This document shows, piece after piece, positions 11,695-22,061 of a DNA stretch of 64,000 nt (the stretch's first letter is position 1; every line of letters starts with the position of its first letter). The stretch comes from Tupaia tana (Eukaryota > Chordata > Mammalia > Scandentia > Tupaiidae). The stretch is from assembly GCA_026018925.1 (NCBI GenBank), contig JAKSZU010000009.1, positions 85,944,139 to 86,008,138 of the forward strand, written 5' to 3'. Position numbers and translations under genes: made by a program. The notes below the pieces were generated by a model. The model was not told the origin of the DNA. It made no database searches and was given only the letters and a program-made list of their open reading frames with translations.

Positions 11695-11852
11695 TTTTTT
11701 GGAGAGGGTTTTATTTTTTGCTATAGGGCACATGCGCTCGCCAGAAAGATAGAGAGAGACAGAGAGAGACAGAAAGCAAGAAATCAATCATCCCCCAGGG
11801 AGGATGGCCATGCCGCAATCCCTTCTCCTTCATTCTCCTCTCAGGATCTTGG

Positions 11853-11892
<40 letters not shown>

Positions 11893-11988
11893 CCGGCTTG
11901 AGTTTAAGCCACCGGGCCCGGGACTAGAACCACGGTCGACTATATGGGAGTCCAGAGCGACATAGTCATTACGCTAGCTGCTAGTCCC
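11695..11988 (-). mobile_element. tRNA-derived SINE with (CA)n expansion
   Basis: The family's CTATAGGGCACATGCGCTCG start and tRNA-like head are clear. The short CACACGC stretch of the family has expanded to a (CA)n run at about 11852-11890, a microsatellite born inside a SINE. Confidence 0.9.
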
Positions 11989-12034
11989 ATACACATATTT
12001 TTAAAAAAAAAAAAAAAAAGAAAAAAATCTATAG

Positions 12035-12237
12035 ATACTGTCTCTTCTCTCTGACTTCTCCTTTCTCTTGTTAATTTCAGAATCCTTGTACCTGAGGTGA
12101 GCCCAGTCCTGCCCCTTTAACCAGAAAGCCTCTCCCCCTAACTTCTATTCTGGCCCAATACCTAATGAAGCAAAGTATGGGGTCTCTGTCTTCATTTTTT
12201 CTGTCTCTCTTTCCCACGCCCTTTCTCTCAAAATTAT

Positions 12238-12280
<43 letters not shown>

Positions 12281-13075
12281 TTTCCAAATATGTAAGTGCT
12301 GTCTCTTGTCTCTGACCATTCCTTTCTCTTGTTAATGTCAGAATCCATGTGCGTCTGAGGTGGGCCTTGTCCTGCTCCTTTAACAGGAAAGCCTCTGCTC
12401 CAAACCGCTCCTTCTGGCTGAACACATCTCTGTTGTCTTTCTTTCTCTGTCTCTTTCTCTTGCTCTCTCTTTCTCTCAAAATTTTTCCAAATGTTTAAGT
12501 ACTGTCTCTTGTCTCTGACCTCTCTCTTGCTAATTTCAGAATTTATGTTCATCTGAGTTAGGCCCAGTAATAATATCTCTTTAACAAGAAAGCCTCTGCC
12601 CCAAACTTCTTCTGGCCCAACAACTAGCAAAGCAATGTAGGGGGTCTTTGTCTTCTTTCTGTCTCTGTCTCTCTCTCTACCTCTCCCTTTCCACATTTAT
12701 ATATGTGTGTGTGTGTGTTTTCAAAATCTGTAAGTGCTGTCTCTTTTCTCTGACCCCTTCTTTCTCTTGCTAAATACATAATCTATGTGCAACTGAGGTG
12801 GGCCCTGTCCTGACCCTTTAACCAGAAAGGCTCTGCCCCAAACTTCTACTTCCAGCCCATCACCCAGCGAAGCTAGGTAGGGGGTTTCTCTTTCTCTTTT
12901 CTATCTCTCTTTCTCTCCCTCTCCCTTTTTCTCAAAATTTTCTGCATATATATGTTTTTTTTTTCAAAATCTGTAAGTATTGTCTCTTGTCTCTGACTTC
13001 TCCTTTCTATTGCTAATTTCAGAGTTCATGTGCATCTGAGGTAGGCCCAGTCCTGTCCCTGTTGAAGTACACTTG
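12035..13075 (+). repeat. Five-unit tandem repeat, candidate HAL1 promoter monomers
   Basis: Units start with CTGTCTCTT near 12037, 12299, 12503, 12737 and 12979, giving periods of about 200-260 bp. Each has a pyrimidine-rich stretch, a TTAATTTCAG-like motif, CTGAGGTG(G/A)GCC, a CCTTTAACCAGAAAG block and a TCTCT-rich end. A (GT)18 run fills part of the first unit at 12241-12276. The repeat directly precedes the HAL1-like 5'UTR, in the same place where rodent L1 elements carry promoter monomers. The promoter role is inferred. Confidence 0.7.
12241..12276. repeat. (GT)n microsatellite
   Basis: Uninterrupted GT dinucleotides inside a tandem unit. Confidence 0.95.
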
Positions 13076-13819
13076 TGCACCCCCTGTATTTTTTTTTTTG
13101 GCTTGTTTAAAAAAAAATCCTTTTTCATTGTTTTTGTTTTGTTTTGCTTTTTTTCTTTTGCCTTTTTTTTCTTTTTCCCTCTTTCTCTTTTTCATTTACC
13201 TGACTTTCTCATACCTCAACTTCACATATTGAGTGTCTAGACCATTCTATGTACCCAGTAGTAAAACATCTGAATACTTTTAGGGTTATAGAAAATCTCA
13301 ACCCCCACTGAGTTGCTACAGAATAGGAGAAACTCATCTTCAATAATCTGAGATCAAATTTCTTTCTGTGGATTCCACATTACAAAACACAGTAGTAAAG
13401 GAGAAATAGGCATAGAAATACCTCACAGCAAAGTGAAGCATATGAGTTTACAGTAGCAGAAATCTCCAATAAATTAGCCAAATGTGAATATACCAGGAAA
13501 TGACTAAAATTCAGAGAAAAGAGACTGCAAAGAGAGCAGCAGAGAGACATTTGGAGTTGAAGTGTGCACAGCTCATCTCTTCCCACACTCTGAATTCTTT
13601 GTTGAAACCCCACAGCTAAGCTCAGGTGCACATATTCCCTAGAAAATGTGAGACCTTTGTTATATTATGTTCCATTGACAAAAGTGCAGGTTGCTTAGTG
13701 AGGATCAGGAAAACAGAACTGCATAAATATTGTAGTCTATCTCCTCCCACACACTTCTAACACTCATAATTAACTCCAAGAAAGTGGGAAGTAACATTAA
13801 TCCATCAGGTGACTAGAAA

Positions 13820-14720
13820 TCACAACATGGGGTGCAAGAAATATGGGAAACCAAGAAAAATCTCTCCCCAAGGGAAAAGAACAGCCTTTCATCATCCACA
13901 GACAGTACAATGGAATTCATGGAAATGTCAGATAAAAATTTAGAATATTCATAGTGACAAATATGACAGAGATGAAAGAGAATAGAGACAATTAATTCCA
14001 GATTCAGTTGAAAAGAAATAAATTCCAGGATGTGAGGAAGTTCTTGCACATTCTGAAAGAGGAAATACACACCATAAAAGACAATCAAATGGAACTATTA
14101 GAGACAACATCTATAAGACAGGAAATGAAAATCTCCCTTGAAAGTATTAAAAGTAGCTTAGATCACGCAGAAGATAGAATCTCAAATGTAGAAGACAGAA
14201 CCTCTGACCTAGAAAAATTTACCAAAAAATACCGAGAAAATAATCCCCCCCAGGATAAGAATAATATATGAATAATACTAGATACCATTAGATGCCCAAA
14301 CATCCAGATAATTGGTATCCCAGAAGGTGAAGAAACTGAAGGCATTGGTAATCTATTTTATGAAATCCTGGAAGAAAACTTTCCAAACCTAGAGAGGCAT
14401 TCAAAGATCCAAACCCAAGAAATAAAAAGGATCCCTAATAGAATCAACCCAAAAGTACCTTCTCCAAGGCACATCACAGTCAAATTGACCAAAACCACAG
14501 GCAGAGACTAGATACTAAAATTGGCAAGAGAGAAATCTCAAGTTACCTACAAAGACATCCCATCAGGCTAACAGTGGACCTCTCATAGGAAACAATGCAA
14601 GTAAGGAAAGAATGGGAAAATATATTCAGAGTGGTGAGTGAAAAACAATTTCAACCAAGAATACTATGCCTAGTAAGATTATCCTTCATATGGAAAGAAA
14701 AGAGAAAAAGATTTTCTGAT
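13820..14720 (+). pseudogene. HAL1-like ORF1 remnant
   Basis: Related to L1 ORF1. The longest open piece, 14008-14271, covers the coiled-coil part (DHAEDRISNVEDRTSDLEKF). The RRM motif PNIQIIGIPEGEE follows at about 14297-14337 in another frame, then NLERHSKIQTQEIKRIPNRI and PRHITVKL. In-frame stops occur at about 14509 and several times after 14560. ORF1p would bind the element's RNA. After the ORF1 end the sequence goes straight to 3'UTR with no ORF2. Confidence 0.8.
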
Positions 14721-15680
14721 AAACAAAACCGGAAAGAATTTACCAAAACCTACCAGCTCTTTGAGAAGCTCTGAAGGAAGTGCTAACTATACCAGGAAAA
14801 CTAAAGACAGACAGACATAAATAACAGAAAAAAAAAAAAAGCTAACTTGATGGTAGGGACAAGTCAGAAATAATAATAATGTTGAATGCTAACTTCCAGG
14901 ATTTTAATGGAAAAATCAGACCACAGTAACACTGCAAATTTGACAAAAGAGAGATTACATGAGACTGAACTGTTGAAATAGAATTCTATGACTTTTGTCT
15001 AAAATATTACTGATTTTCTTCTATGCTTTGTCTTCCAGATTTAAGTATTATTATTTTCTTTTTAGTGGTTGATAGGTTCAGTAATTTGTTAAATAAAATT
15101 TTTAAATTGAAACAAACATTTCTTCCTTCCTGACCCTTATGCAATTGGAAAATATTTGTGAGCATTCTTATTTTGTCAGAATGATTATTTGCATAAGTTC
15201 AATAACACAATAGTATCTGCTGCCTTGCATCAGAAATTGAATTCTTGTGGGGTTTTGTGCAAATAACAGACCAAATTGAGATTAACCTAAGTTTGTTTTT
15301 TGTTTGTTTGTTTGTTTTTTTGTTTTTTGTAATATCTCTCTTTAGTAAAAGGGGAAATGGAGAGAGAGAAATATGTTTCAGAAGAAAATTACAGTGCACT
15401 TGTCACTATATTATACCTTTGTCCATATTTTTTAGCTTAAGATATTTTGTGATTCAATAAAGTGTTCAGAAAAATAGTATGGAAGGGAAAGAGGAAGAAA
15501 AAAAAAAGCAAGTAAAAGTGTGCCTAATTGACAAAACGTAAGAAGCTATTGGCTGATGATAATGTATATAGTAATATCTGTCTTGACTGACATGCATGGC
15601 ATTTGTGCTGGAAAAAGAACTGTTGTATGCTATAAAGACATGTGATTAAATGTAAATTTAAAAAAATGAAAGACCATAAG

Positions 15681-15897
15681 TGTTGAAGTCAGAGTCCACT
15701 GGTTTTTTCTATATGTATTCTTTTAAACTGAAGGATTACTCTATGAATTCTAGATACATAAAATACAAATTTTAAATGCACAGTGTTTAAAATATACGTA
15801 TAATTTTTACATCAGTAAAATTACCAAATCAAGATATGCAACATTTACTTATATGTGAATGTGATGCCACATACTACATAGTCTCTAAGTGTTATAT
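15681..15897. other. AT-rich spacer, nothing recognised
   Basis: No coding potential and no clear repeat. Phrases such as TTTAAAATATACGTATAATT could be from an ancient L1 3'UTR, but this is not secure. Confidence 0.4.
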
Positions 15898-15947
15898 CCC
15901 ATATTATCTGTTTTTTTCTCTTTCTTCTTTTCTTTCTTTCTTTCTTT

Positions 15948-16007
<60 letters not shown>

Positions 16008-16278
16008 AGAAGCTTTTGCTATAGGGCTTGTGCACTCACTAGAAAGACAGAGTGAGACAGAGAGACAGAAAGTGAGAAAACTCTCCCCAGGGGGATGGCC
16101 ACGCCGCAATCCCCTTCTCCTCCATTCTCCTCTCAGAATCTTGGGCACACACGCACATGCGCCCAGGGTGAGTTTAAGCCTAAGCCACTAGGTCCAGTAC
16201 TTGAAATGTGGTCAACCACATGGGAGCTCAGTGACATAGCTATTACACTAACTACTGGTTCCCCATATTATCTGTTTT
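15898..16278 (-). mobile_element. tRNA-derived SINE with very long poly(T)/poly(A)
   Basis: The target duplication CCCATATTATCTGTTTT is at 15898-15914 and 16262-16278. The reverse poly(A) is a T run of more than 50 bases at about 15949-16006, preceded by a TTTC-rich stretch. The SINE body and head follow to 16261. The long tail suggests recent insertion or later slippage growth. Confidence 0.93.
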
Positions 16279-16355
16279 ATAAATACAAAATACCTTGTAA
16301 TATGGTTGGAGGCTAATAAAAAAGTTGCACTCTATTTCTACGACTTACAGTTTTC

Positions 16356-16930
16356 ATTATCTTTAATTTTTTTATAAACCATAGTTTAGTTTATTTTTAA
16401 CACCCATCATGCCATGAATTCATAGGGAAAAGGTCCTAGAAGCTCAGGTTCCTTTCCATTGGTTCTCACAAGTGTGCTTCTTTGAGTGAAGCAGGCGGGC
16501 ACTTGAGTTGAATCCAGGTACCTTTTTCTTTCGCTTCCTTCTTTTTCTGGTCATTTTCCATCACAAGTTTTAGAAAGCTCTCTCTGCTCTTAGAATGCTT
16601 AATATGCTTAATACACACATTAATTCTCTTGGCAAGAATCTTGCTCTTAACATGTTTGTTTATGACAATGCCAAGAGCATGCTGGGTAACATTGTAGACT
16701 CTTTTAGCTTTGTCATGGCAACATTTGTGGGGCATTCTTTTTCAAATAGTACTCATCCCCTTGATGTCTACAATACCACCTTTCTTGTAGATTTGCATGT
16801 ATGTTGACAAAGGAGTCACTTCATGTTTTCTAAAAGGCCTAGAGACATATATTGGATGCCTCTCCTCTTTCCCTTTGTGTTCATCGTTTTGGTGAATTAC
16901 TGGAAGATAGCAGTTCTTCTATTATCTTTA
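16356..16930 (-). pseudogene. RPL21: Processed pseudogene of ribosomal protein L21
   Basis: Minus-strand coding-equivalent from ATG at 16884 to TGA at 16407-16409, close to the usual 160 codons and without introns. Recognised blocks are NTKGK at the start, SRPFRKH, then after a frameshift [39 protein letters not shown] and [17 protein letters not shown]21 is a 60S ribosomal subunit protein. The frame breaks before the methionine at 16735 and after 16466. A 3'UTR and A-rich tail (T run at 16366-16373) lead to a 10-bp target duplication ATTATCTTTA at 16356-16365 and 16921-16930. Confidence 0.93.
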
Positions 16931-17229
16931 GATGTTTTTATCCTCTTTTATAAGAATCAGAGCATCCCAGGTTATAGACTGGTTTTTGAACTAATAGGAA
17001 TCTTTTTAATAGGGATATTTAAACAGTATGTGAGTATAACTCATTTATACTTTTGTCAATCTATTTTATGTTTTCTTGATAATTTATGTTACATTTTCTG
17101 TTTTAACCACATTTTCTCTAATCCAAAAAAATGAATGTACATATTCTGTTTTTGTTAAGACATATCTCAATGTCAAATTTATTTGTTCAAACTATTTTTT
17201 TAATTTTTATTTTTCTTAAAAGAATTATT
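16931..17229. other. AT-rich spacer, nothing recognised
   Basis: No coding sequence, tandem repeat or mobile-element end could be supported in this stretch between the RPL21 retrocopy and the next SINE. Confidence 0.5.
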
Positions 17230-17371
17230 TTATTTAACATTGTTTATTTATTTTTAATTTGGCAAGAGAGGGACAGAGCTAGAAAGAAAGAGAGAGATAA
17301 AGTGAGAAAGCAAGCCACCAGGTCTGGAACTCGAATCACATTCGGCCATTTGGGTGTCCAGCATCCTTAAC
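17230..17371 (-). mobile_element. Short tRNA-derived SINE, left part, split by the provirus
   Basis: A shorter SINE type with an AG-rich tail (17265-17310) and a tRNA-like head whose B-box region is at about 17325-17345. It stops at CATCCTTAAC (17362-17371), where the provirus enters, and resumes at 24537. It resembles the plus-strand copy at 38848. Confidence 0.75.
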
Positions 17372-17823
17372 TGTAAGGGCGCCGGCCGCCTGGCTCGGCA
17401 GGCTTTCTGTCCAGAGGGTACGCGACCCCCAATCAACCACAAGAGTCGGTTCTTGATGCAAAATGCAAGAGGTTTTATTTTTCCAGCCGGCTGGGGTCCA
17501 AGGAAACACCTGACGCAGCAGGCCTGAGCGAGGACCCCGTTTTTAGGGTTATAGGTCTTTTTATAAGCAGGAGAAGGTATGCGGAAGTTTAACGGGTAGT
17601 TCATTTCCAGGGGGAAGAGTGGCAGTCTTGTGACACACGTGCATGGGTTGTCTTTCTAGTTCCTTGTCCACATTCCATTTGCTCCATTCCTGGAGGTTTG
17701 CATAATTAAGTCTGTCGGGGCAGTTTGTCACAAGGGCAGTTTATCACAAGGGCGTCCAGCAAAAGCAAAGGTTAAATTTTATCTCTACAGAGCAGAAAGG
17801 CATAATTTAAATTTATTCTTACA
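17372..17823 (-). repeat. Provirus 3' LTR
   Basis: Begins and ends with the TG...CA dinucleotides (read on the minus strand it starts TGTAAGAATAAAT and ends GCCCTTACA). On that strand AATAAA lies in the TTGCATCAAGAACC-side region near 17472-17480 as a TAAAA-rich stretch used for polyadenylation, position not certain. Nearly identical to 24085-24536. Confidence 0.95.
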
Positions 17824-17835
17824 TTCCCCCATTTT
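17824..17835 (-). other. Polypurine tract
   Basis: AAAATGGGGGAA on the minus strand, directly before the 3' LTR. This is the plus-strand DNA primer site of retroviral reverse transcription. Confidence 0.93.
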
Positions 17836-17867
17836 GCGTTTTTTGGGAGAAGTTTTAATCATAAAAC

Positions 17868-18621
17868 TTATGGACCCACAAGAGCATCAGCATAATTTTC
17901 TGACTGTTGGAGAGTCTGATATTGTTGTCGGAGCATGAGTACTTGAACTGCGCTTACTCGCTCACGGACGAAAGTGACTAGGCAGTTTAAAATGCAGGGC
18001 ACGAAGGTTAAGATGAGAAGGAGTATAATTAGGGGACCGAGCAAACTAGAGACCTTTGCAAGCATCCCAGGTGTTAGGTCCTCGCCAGGGCCCTCTAGTA
18101 ACAGTTATCAGAGGGTCTGGGTGTGGCGGATTCCAAGAAATGTAGCCGGTGGACACACAGTCCCAATAGTAACAGAAGAAATGTGTGGGGCCCTCACATT
18201 TGTAAGAGTTGCTACCAGGGCAGACATAAAAGTAATGATTGTAGGTGCCTGATTTAGTGCCCGGAACGGCGCATCCATACTGCAGCCTGAAGGGATCAGG
18301 GATGGACTTAGTCCACAAGTCACCCACAAGGTCACAGAGATCAAATTCTAGGGTGTGAAACCAAGTCCCCAATGGGGCCGTGCGGGTGGTGATGTTAACA
18401 ACGTGGTTATCGCTCACACAGGAGATTACCCAAGAAAGGGACAGGGGCTTATGGGGGTTGACACTACTTATCGCAGGCACAGGCATCAGGAGGAGCAAGA
18501 CTGCCACCGTGAATGCGGAGCTTGAGTGGGTGATCCAGTTTTTCCACCTTCCAAGTGGGGTCTGGCGGAGGCACTGGTTTAGCATGGGAGGTGTGGATCC
18601 AAGAAGCGATGCCATCAACAT
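17868..18621 (-). pseudogene. env: Provirus env remnant with a large internal deletion
   Basis: The envelope glycoprotein normally comprises a surface and a transmembrane subunit. Here an open stretch at 18621-18046 covers the hydrophobic signal peptide (AVLLLLMPVPAIS) and the first part of the surface subunit (NPHKPLSLSWVI, CVSTGYISW). Immediately after it, 18065-17868 in another frame gives only the membrane anchor (GPLIILLLILTFVPCI) and cytoplasmic tail. The rest of the surface subunit, the cleavage site, fusion peptide and ectodomain of the transmembrane subunit are missing, an estimated 1 kb or more. The two parts are out of frame. The start overlaps the end of pol, as in gammaretroviruses. 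Confidence 0.9.
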
Positions 18622-21600
18622 TTATCGCCGTTGGAGTGGTCAGCAGCACCAGTTGTGGCTCCTTCCACTGAGGTTTGAGGGTGGCTGCTCTATGTCGTCA
18701 GATGAACACTGAATCTCCAACCTGGAACTGGTGAGGCACCTGGGAGTCTCCTGGCTTGTAGGCCTCTGCAAGTTGGGCCCAAGTTTCTTTTTGGACAAAT
18801 TTAAGAGCTTTTAGTCTAGCATAAAGAGACTGAGAAGCTTGAGAGTGGGAACAAGAGAGGCATACGTTAGTCAAAGGCAGAGGTGCCCCATATAGATTCT
18901 CGAAAGGGGTTAAGGCGAAGGGGCCAGGTGTATTTCGCGCGCGGAACAGGGCAAGGGGAAGGAGGACTGTCCAATCTTTTATGCCAGTCTCTAAAGCTAA
19001 TTTTGTCATGGCCTCTTTTAGGGTTCTATTCATTCTCTCAACCTGTCCTGAACTTTGGGGCCTATAAGCACAATGCAATTTCCAGTCAGACCCCAGGATC
19101 CTGGCCAGTCCCTGACTAATCTGGGCAACAAAAGTGGGGCCGTTGTCGGACCCAATAACCAGTGGCACCCCGAATCTCGGGAAGATTTCTTCTAGGACTA
19201 TCTTTGCAACTGTCTGAGCAGTCTCTTTTTTAGTGGGGAAAGCTTCGACCCACCCTGAGAATGTATTAAACAAAACTAGCAGATACTTGTAGCCATATTT
19301 GCCTGGCTTTATTTCAGTGAAGTCTACTTCCCAGTAGCTTCCCGGACGATGTCCACGAAGCCGTTTTCCTTGTGGTGTCTTGTCTGGGTAGGCGTTAACT
19401 AATTGGCAGGGTCTGCATCGGTTTACTATTGTTCCGGCGAGTCTGCGCAGGTTTATGAAATGGAACGAGGACTGCCGGACTGAGGTAATTAGATGTTTTG
19501 AGCCTAGGTGTGTCAACTTATGAAGCTGATCGAGGAAAGCAATTGCTTATTCTTGAGGGAGGATAGTCTTTCCCTCGACAGTCTTACGTACCCCCTCTGG
19601 GGTCACCGAGTGAGGTCCCATTTTATTTATTTCCAGTAGGTCTTGTTCGGAATATGAAAGAGTCTCATCCGAGGGACCTGAGTCGATTGCCTCATGTAGT
19701 GGTAGTATATTAAGCCCCTGGGCCGCCCGCTTAGCCGCCTGATCTGCTCGCTGTTTTTCCTCTGCTACCCGGGATTTTGCCTTTTGATGCCCAGGGCAGT
19801 GGATAATAGCTACCTTCTTAGAGAGGTGTATAGTCTCTAGCAATTCCAAGCTCTGTTCTTTATGTTTGATATCTTTACCAGCTGAGGTCAGTAAGCCTCG
19901 TTGTCTATAGATAGCCCCATGAACGTGGGCGGTAGCGAAGGCATACCGGCTATCAGTGTAAATATTTATGACCTTTCCCTCTGCCAGATGCAGGGTGTGA
20001 GTCAAGGCTATGAGCTCAGCTATTTGGCCTGAGGTTGCCTCGGGCAAGCTACTCACCCAGACAGTCTAGTCGTCATCTACTACAGCCGCCCCTGCCACCC
20101 TTTTACCTTCTATGATGTAGCTGCTTCCGTCAGTGAACCAGGTCAGCTGGGCAATTGGTAGCAGCTGATCTTGTAGATCCCGTCGGGTTCCGGTTTCTTC
20201 CGCCAGGACTTCTTGGCAGGTATGGAAGACAGCCCCCTTGGTGGAGGTCTCTGGCAGCAGCGTGGCAGGATTGAGAATGACCGGGGGTCCAAACTGGACC
20301 CTGTCCTTGTCTAATAAGAGACTCTGGTAATGAGTCATACGAGCATTGGACAGCCATCGGTCGGGGGGCTGCCAGATGATGCTCTCTAAAGCGTGGGGGG
20401 CAATGACTAGTAATTTTTGTCCGATAGTCAATTTGTCAGAATCTTTTACCAGTGTCACCACAGCCGCTATCGATCTCAGGCAAGCTGGCCATCCCCCAGC
20501 CACTGGGTCCAGTTTTTTTTGAGAGATAGGCCACCGGTCTTTTCCAAGGCCCTAAGGGTTGTGTGAGTACCCCGCAGGCCACCTCCTTTTTTTTCATCTA
20601 CATATAGAGTGAAAGGTTTTGTCACATCAGGCAGGGTCAAAGCCAGGGCAGATAGTAAGGCTTTTTTTATGTCATCAAAAGCCCGTTGTTGGTCAACACC
20701 CCACTCGAAGGGGGCTCCCTCTTTGGTCAGTGGGTAAAGAGGAGCAGCCATAGCGGCGAACCCCGGTATCCATAGGTGGCAGAATCCCGCCGTCCCCAAG
20801 AATTCTCGCACTTGCCAGGGCGTGCGAGGAACGGGGATCTGGGTTACAGTCCGTTTCCTGGCTTTGGTGAGCCACCTCTTTCCACCCCTTAAAGTATAGC
20901 CCAAGTATGTTACCTCTTGTTGACAGATTTGGGCCTTTTTAGCAGAGGCGCGATACCCCAGGCGGGCCAGTTCTTCTAGCAGCAGTCCAGTGCCCTGCCG
21001 ACATGTTTCTTTGGTTGCTCCTGCGAGCAACAAGTCGTCTACATACTGTAGGAGGGTTACCTCAGGGTGGCTGGCGCGGAAGTGTGCGAGGTCCTGATGG
21101 AGGGCTTCATCAAAAATAGTAGGCGAGTGTCAGAAACCCTGAGGGAGCCAAGTCTATCTTAACTGTCCCGTGATCCCAGTGTTCGGGTCCCTCCATTCAA
21201 AGGCAAATATATTCTGGCTGGAGGGGTGCAGTCACAGGCAGAAGAAAGCGTCCTTTAAGTCTAAGACAGTATACCAGTCCCGTTCTGGAGGTAGAGAACT
21301 TAGCAGGTTGTATGGATTAGGTACCGTGGGATGGATGTCCTGTACCCGCTTATTGACCTCCCGCAAGTCTTGCACAGGGCGATAGTCACTTGAGCCGGGT
21401 TGTTTTACAGGCAGCAAGGGGGTATTCCAAGGTCACTGGCATTTTTTTTAAGAATACCCAGGTGTAGGAGGCGTTGTATGTGAGGCCTGATATCTTCTCG
21501 GTCTTCTTTGGTTATAGGGTATTGGCGTAGTGCCACAGGGGTAGCTGTAGATTTTAGTTCTATTAGTATTGGGGGCCTGTTGGTGGCTAACCCCATTCCA

Positions 21601-22061
21601 GCTGTCTTGGCTCAGGCTTTAGGATATTTTTGCAGCCAAGCATGAAGGGGGCCAGTGTTACTATCTTGACTTTCAAAAAGCCGGTGTTCATCTTGTAGGT
21701 GTACAGCTAGGACTAATGTCTGCCCATCCGGAGTAACCTTTGGACCCCGTGGGGTAAAATTAATCTGTGCCCGCATTTTGGTAAGTAAGTCTCTCCCAAG
21801 GAGGGGTGCCGTTCATTCAGGAATGACCAAGAAGGAGTGGGTCACTAGGCCCCTCCTGAGGTCAACTGTTCTATTGGTGGTTCATGGATACTGCTGGTGC
21901 CCAGTTGCCCCTATGACCCAAGATTTTTTCTTGGAAAGTGGCCCCAATGGTGCCAGTAACACTGAGTGTTGGGTCCCAGTGTCGACTAAAAAATTAATTG
22001 GCTTCCCCTCCATTTTTAGAGTTACCCCAGGCTCGGGGAGGGGCTCCGAGCCCCGTCCCCC
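18464..22061 (-). pseudogene. pol: Provirus pro-pol (protease, RT, RNase H, integrase), broken
   Basis: Follows gag across an in-frame UAG. The protease active site VDTG is at about 21975-21986. RT begins near 21600 (MGLATNRPP), with [20 protein letters not shown] near 21370 and the YVDD catalytic box at 21034-21045. RNase H has TDGSS near 20125 and YTDSRYAFATAH near 19940. Integrase has D, D and E catalytic residues in VDFTE, GSDNGPTF and SGQVERMNR (19320-19040). Stops in the reading frame occur at about 21813 (protease), 21612, 21232, 21153, 20066, 19547 and 18698. Frameshifts lie near 21430 and 20510-20580. The polyprotein would copy and integrate the viral genome; this copy cannot. Confidence 0.94.

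Larger units (their letters stand above)
12020..15680 (+). mobile_element. HAL1-like element with tandem 5' monomers
   Basis: From 5' to 3' it has a tandem repeat block (12035-13075), a unique 5'UTR (about 13080-13820), a broken ORF1 (about 13820-14720), and directly after it a 3' region (14800-15680) shared with the elements at 1-778 and 24.6-25.9 kb. No ORF2 sequence lies between. That layout matches half-L1 elements, which must borrow L1 ORF2p. It has many stops and is inactive. Confidence 0.72.

Noticed and set aside
12077..12696. Minus-strand ORFs of 80-183 codons with TH and HT runs
   Set aside because: They are translations of (GT)n and CT-rich tandem repeat sequence.
15885..16148. 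Lysine-rich minus-strand ORF
   Set aside because: Translation of the SINE poly(A) tail.
18046..18621. Provirus env piece as a domesticated envelope gene
   Set aside because: Open for 191 codons, but the rest of the surface subunit and nearly all of the transmembrane subunit are missing, and the remainder is out of frame. No sign of conservation can be judged from one copy.
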